A stretch of DNA of 52,139 nucleotides from Hymenobacter profundi (GCF_019334315.1 NZ_JAHWGL010000024.1:1-52139); one strand, 5' to 3'; shown: positions 6,656 through 16,203, numbered from the stretch's first letter. Made by a program: numbers and translations. The notes: generated by a model not told the origin, from the letters alone.

Positions 6656-8761
6656 TTACGCGCGGCGCGGCAACGTCACCGTAAAGGTTGAGCCAACGCC
6701 GAGCTGGCTGTGCACCGTGATGGTACCGCCTGCGTTTTCGACTGTTCGCTTAATTAAATAAAGGCCTACGCCCGAGCCCTCCACGTGCGTGTGCAGGCGC
6801 CTGAACATGGTAAACAATTGGGCTTGCTGCGCTTCGCTTAGGCCCAACCCATTGTCTTGCACTTCGACTACCAGGCGCGTCGGCAGGCACTGGGCGCGCA
6901 CCTGCACGCGTAGCTCGCGGTCGGGAGCACGGTACTTCACGGCATTGCTCAGCAGGTTGAAGAACACACTGCGCATACTCTTCACCGGGAAATGAATGCT
7001 GGGGCAGTCTTCTACCGCAATGTGAAGGTCGGCGTGGCTGCTTTCCAGTAGCGGCAGCAAGTCCAGACGAACCTCTTCCAGAATACTAGCCAAGTGCAGC
7101 GTCTCCGGCGTCTGTAGCTGCCGAGTAGCTTGCAGCCGCGACACCTCCGTTAGGTGCTCTACGGTCTTTTGAAAGCGCGCGATGGAATTGTCTATCATGC
7201 CAACCAGGCGCGGCACCATGGGCTCCTGCGCTTCGGTGGGCAAGTACTCCCGCAGAGCGTCAATCAGCCCCTCAATGTTGGCAATGGGCGATTTCAAATC
7301 GTGCGAGGCCGCGTAGACAAACGTGTCCAGGTCCGTGTTGATGTGCTGCAGCTGCGTATTCGACCCGAGCAGTTCTTCATTCGTCGCCTGCAGTTCCTCA
7401 TTGATGGCCGCTAGCTCCTCGTTGAGTTGCTGTACCCGCACCTGCGCTGCTTCCGTTTGCTGGCGCGCGAGCATCTGCTCCGTCACATCCACGGCAAATA
7501 CCAAGATGCTTACCGTACTCCCCTGCTTGTCCGTGAGCGGTTCGTAGACAAAGTTCAGATACTGCAACTCTTGCTGCCCAGTAGCTGCGTTATAGAGATA
7601 GATGGGCACTTCCTGCCCAATGTAGGGCATACCAGTGGCGTATACTTGATCCAGTATGCTGATAAACCCCTGCTTTACTGCTTCGGGCAACACCTCCTCC
7701 ACAGGCAAATTCAGCTCGACGCGGCCGGCGGAAAGCTGGTGGAATAGCTCGTTGAAGAACGTGAAGCGGTGCTCCGGGCCCGTGAGGGTCGCGATGTAGG
7801 CCGGTACATTGCTCAGAATCTGGCTTAGGAGCGCCTGTTGCTCAGTCAGCTGACGCGTGCGCTCCCCCACGCGGGCTTCCAACTCGTAGTTGAGCTGTTC
7901 GACCTGCTGACGCGCGCGCACCTGCTGCGTCACTTCATTAGCTACCACCATCGCCCCATTGATGCTACCATCGGCGGCGTACATGGGTACGTACACAAAG
8001 TCCCAGTACACAGTCTCCCGTTGACCGTTCCGATCGTGCTGCGCTTCCATGGCGCGGGCCACGTGGGGCACGCCGGTCGCCATCACGCCGTCGAGTAGCT
8101 CTTCATAACCCATACCGGCTACCTCCGGCAGGGCTTCAAATAAGCCCTTGCCGAGGAGCTGGTCCTGAGTGCGCCCCCAGAGCCGGGCCACCGTGGAATT
8201 GGCCAGCTCAATGATATAATTCGGTCCCCGGTACACGGCAATGGCTATTGGGGCTTGTTCAAACACGCGCTCCAGCTCGCCGCGTTGACGCTCCGCCTCG
8301 GCACGGGCGGCCTTTTCCCGAGTCTGACTTTCACGCAGGGCATCTTCTATGGCCGTGCGGGGCCGGTCATTGTTATCGGTAAAGTTGACGACCAACACCT
8401 GCTCGTAGCGCTGTGCAGCAAGCATGAAATAGCCATCCAGCCCGTCGTGCTGGTATATATGTTGCCAACGCATGACCTCGCCCGAGAGAAAGGCCTCGCA
8501 GTAGAACTTAAACACGCCCTCCTCTTTAGTCGCAGGAAAAAGCGTCAGCAATGACTCACGCGGGTGCTCAGGTAGGCGTAACTGCTGTCGCGCCAACGAA
8601 TTGAGTGCTACATAGGCAAAGTCAACAATGGTGTCGCTGTCTGCAGCGTAGCAGGGGCGCAGCAGCATAACACCGGTTTGTGCTGTTTCCATCAGCACCC
8701 GTGATAAGCCTTCTAGGTGAGCACTATCGTTTGGCAGAGCCGACGCAGATAAATCAGACAT
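6656..8761 (-). CDS. PAS-domain sensor histidine kinase
   Basis: From ATG 8761 (MSDLSASALPN) the protein has 701 residues. An in-frame ATG at 8848 would add 29 residues with no recognisable feature, so the shorter form is preferred. There are at least three PAS-like segments: one containing VFEQAPIAIAVYRGPNY, one with ILSNVPAYIATLTGPEHRF and one near the N-terminus. Coiled-coil linkers such as LNEELAAINEELQATNEE separate them from the kinase core. The H-box is ASHDLKSP (His near residue 485), the N-box FFNLLSNAVKY, and the G boxes VEVQDNGLGL and GSGVGLYLIKR. No membrane segment is visible, so it is a cytoplasmic sensor. The partner is the adjacent receiver protein. The PAS ligand is unknown. 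Confidence 0.9.
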   Translation of the reverse strand: MSDLSASALPNDSAHLEGLSRVLMETAQTGVMLLRPCYAADSDTIVDFAYVALNSLARQQLRLPEHPRESLLTLFPATKEEGVFKFYCEAFLSGEVMRWQHIYQHDGLDGYFMLAAQRYEQVLVVNFTDNNDRPRTAIEDALRESQTREKAARAEAERQRGELERVFEQAPIAIAVYRGPNYIIELANSTVARLWGRTQDQLLGKGLFEALPEVAGMGYEELLDGVMATGVPHVARAMEAQHDRNGQRETVYWDFVYVPMYAADGSINGAMVVANEVTQQVRARQQVEQLNYELEARVGERTRQLTEQQALLSQILSNVPAYIATLTGPEHRFTFFNELFHQLSAGRVELNLPVEEVLPEAVKQGFISILDQVYATGMPYIGQEVPIYLYNAATGQQELQYLNFVYEPLTDKQGSTVSILVFAVDVTEQMLARQQTEAAQVRVQQLNEELAAINEELQATNEELLGSNTQLQHINTDLDTFVYAASHDLKSPIANIEGLIDALREYLPTEAQEPMVPRLVGMIDNSIARFQKTVEHLTEVSRLQATRQLQTPETLHLASILEEVRLDLLPLLESSHADLHIAVEDCPSIHFPVKSMRSVFFNLLSNAVKYRAPDRELRVQVRAQCLPTRLVVEVQDNGLGLSEAQQAQLFTMFRRLHTHVEGSGVGLYLIKRTVENAGGTITVHSQLGVGSTFTVTLPRRA

Positions 8762-8906
8762 AGTAGGGGGAGCATACACGACGAGGCGTACGAAGGTAAC
8801 ATATGCTTCTTTTTGTATGTGCAGAATTGCGCACAATCTGTTGCCCACTGCTATGGGAAGGCTCGTGTTTTATAAGTAGAGGCCGCTTCTGCTTATACTT
8901 GCCCCC

Positions 8907-10105
8907 ATGGAAGTTACCCGCGAGTTACGGAAGGACAAACTCAACAAAAAGGGCCTCGCTTCTATTCAGCTTACCTTTTACTGGGAAGGCAAGCGCCTGC
9001 GCCTGGCCTCGGGCGAAAGCCCGGCGCCTACGCCGAGCAGCGCAACCTCGTGCTCCAGCACTGGACTGAGGCCGCCCACAACGCCCACCGCGACGCGGCC
9101 GTGCGTGGCCAGCGCCTCACCGCCCCGCAGATGGAGGCCGAGATTCGCCGGCGCTACCTACTGCTAGCCGGCGACACCGACAAGCAACCCGACGCCCCCG
9201 GCCTACCCCTACTCGATCCACCGGCTCCCCCGCTACTCGACACCATGCAGCAGTGGATTCAGCCAGCAGGTGCGCTACCCGCTCACCTTCGCGGGCATGA
9301 ACCACGAGTTCTACGCCAAATTTCAGCGCTACGTGTTCACCACGCGCGGGCACAGCATCAACACCCTGAGCGCGCACGTGAAGCGCCTGAAGGCGTTTCT
9401 GCACTGGAGCGAGCGGCAGGACATTCCCGTCAACCGCCGCTACCAGGACTTCGAGGCGCCCGAGCGCTACCGCGGCGTGGATGCCCTCACCGAGAACGAG
9501 CTGCTACGCCTGGCCGCCGTGGACCTCTCGACGCCCCAGGTGCGCGCCTACGTGGCCGAGCACTTTGAGCAGGCCGAGCGCGAGCTGCCCGGCGGCCGCC
9601 CCATCGTCACCCTCGACGAGCACCACCAGCGCCTGCAGCACGTGCGCGACAAGGTGCTGCTCTGCTGCTCTGCTGCTACCTGGGCCTGCGCCTGGGCGAC
9701 GCCAACCGCCTGGACCCCGAGCACCTGGCCGGCGAAGTGGTCCGCATTCACGCCAACAAGACCGGCGTGCTCTGCGTCATCCCCTACTTCGACGACGTGT
9801 TCCGACCTGTAGCCCTCATCGAGCAGTACGCCCCGCTGGGTCTGGCCACCTGCCTACCCTATGTGCGCGAGATCTACGACTATCTGCCCCACGTGCAGCA
9901 CCTGGCGAGCCTCAACCGCATTCCGCTCTCCACGCGCCTGGGCCGCAAGACCTTCGCCACGCTGAAGATTTACCAGGGCATTCCCAAGGCGCAGGTGATG
10001 CTGGCCACCGGCCACACCACCGAGAAGAGCTTCAACCGCTACCTGGGCATCGACGAGCAGGAGCTGGTGCAGACTGCTCGCAAGACTGCCCGCAGAGTCG
10101 CCTAG
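8907..10105 (+). pseudogene. Tyrosine recombinase (integrase) with three frameshifts
   Basis: Four frames in sequence rebuild one Bacteroidota-type tyrosine recombinase. The N-terminal arm-binding part starts MEVTRELRKDKLNKKGLASI. After a shift near 9020-9045 it continues AYAEQRNLVLQHWTEAAHNA. After a second shift near 9255-9285 come FYAKFQRYVFTTRGHSINTL (SAM-like domain) and the start of the catalytic domain. A third shift is an exact 8-bp tandem duplication, TCTGCTGC at 9661-9668 and 9669-9676. Removing it gives LLCCYLGLRLGDANRL with the first catalytic Arg. Then come LGRKTFAT, ATGHTTEKSFNRYL with the His and nucleophile Tyr, and the stop. It is GC-richer than its neighbours. No att sites were recognised. 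Confidence 0.85.
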
Positions 10106-10195
10106 GGATTCCCAATAGGGGGCAGATTACCCCAAAAAAAGGGGGCAAAGTGTTGTTATCGATTATTGTCTGCAGTTATACAGAACACACAAAAA

Positions 10196-10220
10196 CGCCT
10201 CATACGAAACGTATGAGGCG
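10196..10220 (-). terminator. Hairpin terminator of glutamine synthetase
   Basis: CGCCTCATACG-AAA-CGTATGAGGCG is a perfect 11-bp stem with a 3-base loop. On the minus strand it is followed by five T's (10195-10191). It lies about 120 bases past the stop of the minus-strand glutamine synthetase gene. Confidence 0.75.
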
Positions 10221-10284
10221 ATTCGGTATAACCTCTTGTAGCAGGGTCAAAAAAAAGGCGCCCCACCCGGAACGCCCTTTTCGA

Positions 10285-10326
10285 AACCAAAACCGAAGAA
10301 AATTCCCACCCAACTTCGGTTTGGTT
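10285..10326. repeat. Imperfect inverted repeat after glutamine synthetase
   Basis: AACCAAAACCGAAG and CTTCGGTTTGGTT pair over 13 bp with one bulged A and a 15-base loop. It sits immediately past the glutamine synthetase stop and could be a first termination or RNA-stability hairpin. No T-run follows on the minus strand at the expected place. Confidence 0.5.
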
Positions 10327-10340
10327 CTGTGCTGCTGATG

Positions 10341-12530
10341 TTAGTGCCGGAACAAAAGTTCGCGGTACTTTACCAGCGGCCAGTCCTCATCGGCCACCAT
10401 CAGCTCCAGCTTGTCGGTGGAGCGGCGGATGGTGTCGAAATGTGCTTTCACTGTATCGCAGTAGGCAATAGCCCGTGCGTGCGTGTCTTCAAGCTTGTTG
10501 GCTACTTTGCGGCTGTTGGTCATGGCATCCACCTCGGTTTTGATGGTGCTGATGTGGCGCGAAATAGCTTTAATGGTGTCTACCGTCACCTGCGAGTGCT
10601 CGTCGTCGAGGCCCAGTTCGCGCAGGCCGCGTACATTCTCGATCAGTTTAGTTTGGTAGGCTACGGCCGTTGGGATGATGTGGTTGATGGCTAGGTCACC
10701 CATCGTGCGGCCTTCAATCTGAATCTTCTTGATGTACTCCTCCAGCAGAATCTCGTGGCGGGCGTGCAGCTCTACCGTCGAGAAGATACCGTGGCGGGCA
10801 AACAGGGCTTCGGCGTCAGCGGTTACCAGGGCGTCCAGCGCCTGGGGCGTGGTGCGCACGTTGGGCAGACCGCGGCGAGCGGCTTCTTCTTCCCACTCCT
10901 GCGAGTAACCGTTGCCCTCGAAGCGAATGGCTTTAGAAGAAATCACGTATTCGCGCAGTACGTCTACAATAGCAACTTCTTTCTTTTTGCCTTGCTCAAT
11001 CAGCTCGTCCACTGATTTCTTGAACTCAATCAACTGATCGGCTACTACGGCGTTTAGGGTAGTCATGGCCGACGAGCAGTTGGCCGAAGACCCCACCGCC
11101 CGCAGCTCAAACTTGTTGCCGGTGAAGGCGAAGGGCGACGTACGGTTCCGGTCGGTGTTATCGAGTAGGATAGCCGGAATCTTATCGATGCCTAGCTTTA
11201 GGTAGATGTTGTCGCCTTTATCGAGTGGCACTTTGGCCGTACGCTCTAATTCGTCGAGCACCGAGTCCAGCATCGAGCCTACGAATACCGACATGATGGC
11301 CGGCGGGGCTTCGTTGGCACCCAGGCGGTGGTCGTTGCTGGCCGAGGCAATGCTGGCGCGCAGCAGTGCACCGTGGGTGTGTACAGCCTTAATTACGTTG
11401 ACGAAGAACGTCAGGAATTGCAGGTTTTCTTTGGGCTTGCGACCAGGTGCGAGCAGGTTAACGCCCGTATCGGTGCTCATTGCCCAGTTGTTGTGCTTGC
11501 CCGAGCCGTTTACACCAGCAAATGGCTTCTCGTGTAGGAGCACTTTCAGATCGTGCTTCTCGGCCACCCGATCCATGATGTCCATCAGGAGCTGGTTGTG
11601 GTCGACGGCGAGGTTGGCATCTTCGAAGGTAGGCGCGCACTCAAACTGGTTGGGGGCTACCTCGTTGTGACGGGTACGCAACGGAATGCCCAGCTTGTTG
11701 GCTTCCTCCTCAAAGTCCAGCATGAAGGCGTGCACCCGGCTCGGGATAGAGCCAAAGTAGTGGTCTTCGAGCTGCTGGCCTTTAGCCGGCGCGTGGCCGA
11801 ACAGCGTACGGCCGGTCAGCACCAAGTCGGGGCGGGCGTTGAACAGCGCCTTGTCTACTAGGAAGTACTCCTGCTCGATGCCCAGCGTGGTGTTTACGCG
11901 CTGTACGTCTTTGTCGAAGTACTGGCAAACGTCAACGGCGGCTTTTTCCAGGGCAGCCAGCGACTTCAGCAGCGGAGCTTTGTAGTCGAGTGCTTCACCG
12001 GTGTAGGCCACGAAAATCGTGGGGATGCAGAGCGTTTTGGCACCAGCTGTTTCGATAATGAAGGCAGGCGAGGTAGGGTCCCAAGCGGTATAGCCGCGGG
12101 CCTCGAAGGTATTGCGGATGCCGCCGTTGGGGAACGACGAAGCATCGGGCTCCTGCTGTACCAGCGCCGAGCCTTTGAAATTCTCAATTGGCCGCCCGTC
12201 GGAGTTCAGATCGAAAAACGAGTCGTGCTTCTCGGCAGTGGAACCTGTAAGTGGCTGAAACCAGTGCGTGTAGTGCGTAGCACCCTTAGCCATAGCCCAG
12301 GTCTTCATAGCTGCTGCTACGGCATCGGCTACGGAGCGCTCTACGGCAGCACCCTGTTTGATGGCATTCTGAAGCTTCTTGAAATACTCGCCGGGCATGT
12401 TTGCCCGCATTGCATCCAGATTAAAGACGTTTTTACCGAAGTTATCGGAACGGCGCTCGGCGGAAGTGAAGACCGGCAGCGGCTGACGCGTGTCAGCTAA
12501 TTCAAGAGCTTTGAAACGAAGAATGGCCAT
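10341..12530 (-). CDS. glnN: Type III glutamine synthetase
   Basis: The 729-residue length and motifs fit the large type III glutamine synthetase (GSIII) of Bacteroidota rather than the 470-residue type I enzyme. It joins glutamate and ammonia with ATP in the cytoplasm. Visible GSIII motifs are LGIEQEYFLVD (metal-binding Glu), RTRHNEVAPNQFECAP, AVDHNQLLMD, KPFAGVNGSGKHNNW with the ammonia/ATP-site region, and RTSPFAFTGNKFELRAVGSS. The start MAILRFKALE is near the usual N-terminus. A promoter match lies 48 bases upstream and a hairpin terminator downstream, so it is a single-gene unit. The symbol glnN is the one used for this class in other bacteria. Confidence 0.93.
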   Translation of the reverse strand: MAILRFKALELADTRQPLPVFTSAERRSDNFGKNVFNLDAMRANMPGEYFKKLQNAIKQGAAVERSVADAVAAAMKTWAMAKGATHYTHWFQPLTGSTAEKHDSFFDLNSDGRPIENFKGSALVQQEPDASSFPNGGIRNTFEARGYTAWDPTSPAFIIETAGAKTLCIPTIFVAYTGEALDYKAPLLKSLAALEKAAVDVCQYFDKDVQRVNTTLGIEQEYFLVDKALFNARPDLVLTGRTLFGHAPAKGQQLEDHYFGSIPSRVHAFMLDFEEEANKLGIPLRTRHNEVAPNQFECAPTFEDANLAVDHNQLLMDIMDRVAEKHDLKVLLHEKPFAGVNGSGKHNNWAMSTDTGVNLLAPGRKPKENLQFLTFFVNVIKAVHTHGALLRASIASASNDHRLGANEAPPAIMSVFVGSMLDSVLDELERTAKVPLDKGDNIYLKLGIDKIPAILLDNTDRNRTSPFAFTGNKFELRAVGSSANCSSAMTTLNAVVADQLIEFKKSVDELIEQGKKKEVAIVDVLREYVISSKAIRFEGNGYSQEWEEEAARRGLPNVRTTPQALDALVTADAEALFARHGIFSTVELHARHEILLEEYIKKIQIEGRTMGDLAINHIIPTAVAYQTKLIENVRGLRELGLDDEHSQVTVDTIKAISRHISTIKTEVDAMTNSRKVANKLEDTHARAIAYCDTVKAHFDTIRRSTDKLELMVADEDWPLVKYRELLFRH

Positions 12531-12577
12531 GTAAGAAGTTAAACAGGATACGTTTGGCTGATGACGGGTGGTGTTAG

Positions 12578-12610
12578 CAAAGGTAAAGCAGCATTTTTCT
12601 AAATACCAAA
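12578..12610 (-). promoter_or_regulatory. Probable glutamine synthetase promoter
   Basis: On the minus strand TTTG (12610-12607) and TACCTTTG (12585-12578) are 21 bases apart. This matches the Bacteroidota primary sigma factor pattern TTTG-N19..21-TAnnTTTG. The predicted start of transcription is about 40 bases before the ATG at 12530. Confidence 0.65.
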
Positions 12611-12697
12611 CCTATACCCCCTTATTTTTTCACCCCTTTTTCAGAAAAATCCTCACTTATTTCCACAGGCACCATAAAAAATACCCCACCTACCAAC

Positions 12698-12767
12698 TAA
12701 AACGTTTGAAATATAAATCGGTACCCAACATATGCTTTCTCTTATATATATCCGGAAACGTTTGCGG
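12698..12767. promoter_or_regulatory. Two AAACGTTTG operator-like sites
   Basis: AAAACGTTTGAA around 12699-12710 and GGAAACGTTTGCGG at 12754-12767 share the core AAACGTTTG with the sites upstream of the susC-like gene. They lie between the divergent glutamine synthetase and LTA-synthase-like genes. LacI-family proteins typically bind palindromes with a central CG; assignment here is by pattern only. Confidence 0.4.
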
Positions 12768-12908
12768 TTATTTCACTGGGCAAAATATTTTCTAAAGGCT
12801 CCCATTATTTTTCCTTCAAGCCATTGCCAGCAAATACAATAGCTCGCTTTTGAGGCTTAGCACAGCCCATACTTTTCTATTGTAGTAAGCATCCAACGCT
12901 CGGCGCGC

Positions 12909-12916
12909 TACTTTTG
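12909..12916 (+). promoter_or_regulatory. -7 box TACTTTTG next to a GTG start
   Basis: TACTTTTG fits TAnnTTTG exactly and ends four bases before the GTG start at 12921. Transcription would then begin at or near the start codon, giving a leaderless message. No good -33 box at the usual distance was seen. Confidence 0.45.
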
Positions 12917-12920
12917 CGCT

Positions 12921-14777
12921 GTGAATACTACCCGTTTTGCATTTCAGCCCCGTTACTTTCTGTTCTGGCTACTTTTTTTCGTTGTTGCCAAGGTTCTTTT
13001 TCTGCTTTATCAGTGGAGTGACACTACTTCGCTATCGCTAAGCACTATTGCCCAGGTTTTTGGCTATGGCTTGCGGCTGGATGCCTCAGCCACGGCGTAT
13101 GTATGTCTCCTACCCTTTGCGCTGCTCATGCTGGGTAGCCTATTAGGACCTGCCTTTCCGCAGGAACGCCTTGTACGGGGCTTCTCGGCGGTGGCGGGCG
13201 TGGTCGTATCGTTCTTATCGGTCGCCGATCTGGCTTTGTATAAAGCCTGGGGATTTCGGCTTGATGCCACGCCGCTACAGTATATAGATACCCCCGGCGA
13301 GATGGCGGCCTCTGCCGCTTCGGCTCCCTTGCTGCTGCTGACGACCTTATTCGCAGTCCTACTCGTGGTGGGCTGGCTCTTATATAAAGGAGTGGTAGGC
13401 CGACTGGCTCCCCTACCCCCGCACGTTGGCCGGGGTAGGGCCGGGCTGATTGGCCTGTTATACATGCTGCTGCTGATCGTGCCGCTGCGGGGCGGCCTGC
13501 AACAGATTCCGATCAACCAAAGCGACGTATACTTCGCGCCGCAGCTGTTTGCCAATCACGCGGCCGTGAATGTGCCCTGGAACGTGATGAACTCGCTGTT
13601 CCTCCAAAATGCTGGGCCCAATCCGTATCACTTCATGCCTGATACCACGGCTGCTCGCCGGGTTGCGGCGCTGTACCGGCCAGACGTTACCATGTTGCCG
13701 CCGCCTACCCTGCTGCGCACGCAACGGCCCAACCTGCTGTTTATTATTCTGGAAAGTTTCACGGCCAAGCTGGTAGGCAGCATGGGTGGCGAGGCCGGCG
13801 TGACGCCTACCCTGGACAGCCTGAGCCGCACGGGCGTACGGTTTAGCCACATCTATGCGGCCGGCGACCGGAGCCAGAAGGGTTTGGTGGCGCTGCTCTC
13901 GGGCTACCCCAACCAGCCTACCACTAGCATTATTAAGTATCCGCGCAAAACCGAGCGGCTGCCCCAGCTGGTAGGCTCCTTGCAGGCGGCCGGGTATTCC
14001 TCGCACTATTATTATGGTGGCGAGCTGGCTTTTGCCAATATGAAGAGCTACCTGGTCGCTGGCGGCTACGATGCGCTGACGGAACGTGCCGACTTCCAGC
14101 CCGATGAGCAGAATTCGAAGTGGGGCGCCCACGACCACGTGCTGTTCCAGCGCATCCTCACCGATTTGGAGCACCAGCGGCAGCCCTTCTTCGTGACGGC
14201 CTTCACGCTCAGCAGCCACGAGCCGTTTGATGTGCCCATGCGCCCGCGCTTTCCCGGCACCAATGAGGCCAACCTGTTCCGCAACTCCGTGTACTACACC
14301 GACCACGTGCTAGGCCAATTTCTGCACACGGCCCGCCAGCAGCCGTGGTGGGACAATACGCTGGTGGTACTGGTAGCCGACCACGGCCACCCGCAGCCCG
14401 GCAACACCCCTAATTACGCCCCGGAGAAGTTTCATATTCCGTTGGTGTTAACGGGCGGCGCCCTGCTTCCCGCCGCGCAGGGAAAAACCATTGATGTAAT
14501 GGGCTCGCAGACAGACGTAGCGGCCACGCTGCTGGGACAACTGGGACTACCAGCAGCCCCCTACTCTTTCAGCCGCGACCTGCTACGCCTGGCGGCGCGC
14601 TCCTTTGCGTTCTACTGCTTCACCGACGGCTTCGGCCTGCTCACTCCACAGGACACCGTGCTATATGACAACGTGGGCCGTCGTGTGATTTACAAAACGC
14701 CCGGCACCGCAGCTTCGCAGGTACAGTTGGGGCAGGCCTATGAGCAGGTGTCGTTCGAGAATTTTTTGCGCAAATAG
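12921..14777 (+). CDS. LTA-synthase-like sulfatase-family membrane enzyme
   Basis: The 618-residue protein has about five N-terminal membrane segments (residues 12-180) and a large extracytoplasmic alkaline-phosphatase/sulfatase-fold domain. Family landmarks are IILESFTAKLVG with metal ligand Glu278, AAGDRSQKGL with Ser318 where lipoteichoic acid synthases carry their nucleophile Thr, and LVADHGHP with Asp487-His488. Relatives transfer phosphoglycerol or phosphoethanolamine groups to lipids or glycans in the envelope. Gram-negative members are common, so this need not mean lipoteichoic acid; the acceptor is unknown. The start is GTG. The next gene, mtaB, follows after 73 bases with its own promoter match. 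Confidence 0.85.
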   Translation: MNTTRFAFQPRYFLFWLLFFVVAKVLFLLYQWSDTTSLSLSTIAQVFGYGLRLDASATAYVCLLPFALLMLGSLLGPAFPQERLVRGFSAVAGVVVSFLSVADLALYKAWGFRLDATPLQYIDTPGEMAASAASAPLLLLTTLFAVLLVVGWLLYKGVVGRLAPLPPHVGRGRAGLIGLLYMLLLIVPLRGGLQQIPINQSDVYFAPQLFANHAAVNVPWNVMNSLFLQNAGPNPYHFMPDTTAARRVAALYRPDVTMLPPPTLLRTQRPNLLFIILESFTAKLVGSMGGEAGVTPTLDSLSRTGVRFSHIYAAGDRSQKGLVALLSGYPNQPTTSIIKYPRKTERLPQLVGSLQAAGYSSHYYYGGELAFANMKSYLVAGGYDALTERADFQPDEQNSKWGAHDHVLFQRILTDLEHQRQPFFVTAFTLSSHEPFDVPMRPRFPGTNEANLFRNSVYYTDHVLGQFLHTARQQPWWDNTLVVLVADHGHPQPGNTPNYAPEKFHIPLVLTGGALLPAAQGKTIDVMGSQTDVAATLLGQLGLPAAPYSFSRDLLRLAARSFAFYCFTDGFGLLTPQDTVLYDNVGRRVIYKTPGTAASQVQLGQAYEQVSFENFLRK

Positions 14778-14832
14778 CAGGTCCTATAACGCTTCCTTCT
14801 TACCTCCATTATTCCATTCAGCGCCTGCGTCG

Positions 14833-14840
14833 TATCTTTG
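14833..14840 (+). promoter_or_regulatory. -7 box TATCTTTG upstream of mtaB
   Basis: TATCTTTG matches TAnnTTTG and ends ten bases before the ATG at 14851. The upstream -33 box is not clear. Confidence 0.45.
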
Positions 14841-14850
14841 CGGCTTGCTT

Positions 14851-16188
14851 ATGGAAACCAGGAAAGTTGCCTTTTACACGCTGGGCTGCAAGCTCAATTT
14901 CTCCGAGACTTCCGCCATTGGGCGACAGTTTGAAGAGTATGGCTTCGAGAAAGTAGCCTTTGAGGACGCGGCCGATATTTACGTTATCAATACCTGCTCG
15001 GTCACGGACCATGCCGACCGCAAATGCCGCAAGGTGGTGAAAGAAGCCCTCAAGCACAATCCCGAGGCTTTCGTGACCATTGTAGGCTGCTACGCGCAGC
15101 TCAAGCCGCAGGAAATTGCCGAGATTCCCGGCGTGCACGCCGTGTTGGGCGCCGCCGAAAAATTTCGGCTGGTGGAAACGCTCGCCGGTTTTGAGAAGCC
15201 TACCACCGGGCCGGGGCGCGTGTACGCTTCGCCCATCAGCGAGGCCACCGAGTTTCACGCGGCCCACAGCTACGGCGACCGGACGCGCACGTTCCTGAAG
15301 GTGCAGGACGGCTGCGACTACTCCTGCTCGTTCTGCACCATCCCGCTGGCGCGGGGCCACAGCCGCTCCGATTCGGTGCAGAGCGTAGTGGAACGCGTGG
15401 AAAAGCTGGCCGCTACCGGCGTGAAGGAAATCGTGCTGACGGGCGTGAACCTGGGCGACTTTGGCCTGCAAGGTCCGGAACGCGAGCGGCGGGAAAACTT
15501 CTACGACTTAGTGCAGGCCCTGGACGAGGTAGAGGGCATCAACCGCTTCCGCATCAGCTCCTGCGAGCCCAACCTGCTATCCGACGAGATTATCCGTTTT
15601 GTAGCGCAGTCGAAGCGGTTTGCGCCGCACTTTCATATTCCGCTGCAATCGGGCTCCAATAAGGTTCTGGGCCTGATGCGCCGCCGCTACCGCCGCGAGT
15701 TGTACCAGGAGCGCGTGCGCCTAATCAAGGAAGTGATGCCCCACGCCTGTATTGGGGTAGACGTGATTGTGGGCTTTCCTGGCGAAACGGAGGCTGACTT
15801 CCTCGACACGTACCAGTTTCTGAATGAGCTGGATGTGAGCTACCTGCACGTGTTTCCCTACTCAGAGCGGGCGAATACGCTGGCACCTACCCTACCCGGC
15901 CGGGTGCAGGACCGCACCCGCCACGAGCGTACCACGCAGCTGCGTAGCCTGTCGGAGAAGAAGAAGCGCTTCTTCTACGAGCAGCACGCGGGCCAGGAAG
16001 CCGAAGTGCTGTTTGAGGACGACGTAACAAACGGCCAAATGGAGGGCTTCACGCCCAACTACATCCGCGTGACGGCCAAGTACGACCCGTTGCTGGTGGG
16101 CGAGCTGAAGCGCCTGCGCCTCACGGCCGTCACTTCCCAAAACTTAATGGAAGCAGAGGAATTGGGGATAGAAGTTTTTCAGCACTAG
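14851..16188 (+). CDS. mtaB: tRNA t6A37 methylthiotransferase MtaB
   Basis: This 445-residue radical-SAM enzyme adds a methylthio group to t6A at position 37 of tRNAs. The N-terminal domain has the cluster cysteines in YTLGCKLNFSET, VINTCSVT and VGCYAQLKP. The radical SAM motif is CDYSCSFC near residue 158, followed by TIPLARGHSRS. A TRAM-like tail ends the protein. KLNFSE and DHADRKCRK distinguish MtaB from MiaB, which is also in this window at 44447. The open frame extends upstream into the preceding gene, but ATG 14851 gives the canonical N-terminus and follows a promoter match. Confidence 0.93.
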   Translation: METRKVAFYTLGCKLNFSETSAIGRQFEEYGFEKVAFEDAADIYVINTCSVTDHADRKCRKVVKEALKHNPEAFVTIVGCYAQLKPQEIAEIPGVHAVLGAAEKFRLVETLAGFEKPTTGPGRVYASPISEATEFHAAHSYGDRTRTFLKVQDGCDYSCSFCTIPLARGHSRSDSVQSVVERVEKLAATGVKEIVLTGVNLGDFGLQGPERERRENFYDLVQALDEVEGINRFRISSCEPNLLSDEIIRFVAQSKRFAPHFHIPLQSGSNKVLGLMRRRYRRELYQERVRLIKEVMPHACIGVDVIVGFPGETEADFLDTYQFLNELDVSYLHVFPYSERANTLAPTLPGRVQDRTRHERTTQLRSLSEKKKRFFYEQHAGQEAEVLFEDDVTNGQMEGFTPNYIRVTAKYDPLLVGELKRLRLTAVTSQNLMEAEELGIEVFQH

Positions 16189-16203
16189 CCCATCCAACCT
16201 GCT

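Larger units (their letters stand above)
12531..12920. other. 390-bp AT-rich divergent intergenic region
   Basis: The gap separates the glutamine synthetase start (minus) from the LTA-synthase-like gene (plus). It holds a promoter for each, described separately, and two AAACGTTT-centred palindromes. A 75-codon plus-strand frame (12568-12795) is present, but its composition and position do not support a gene. Confidence 0.6.

Noticed and set aside
6789..8554. Several plus-strand open frames opposite the histidine kinase
   Set aside because: They are antisense shadows of a GC-rich gene with clear kinase motifs. The same applies to the many frames opposite glutamine synthetase, GH2 and groEL.
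9661..9676. Ribosomal frameshifting signal in the integrase
   Set aside because: Two other frameshifts are also present and the 8-bp tandem duplication explains this one fully.
12568..12795. 75-codon AT-rich plus-strand open frame between glutamine synthetase and the LTA-synthase-like gene
   Set aside because: It covers the glutamine synthetase promoter and operator-like sites, has no recognisable motif and no coding-like composition.
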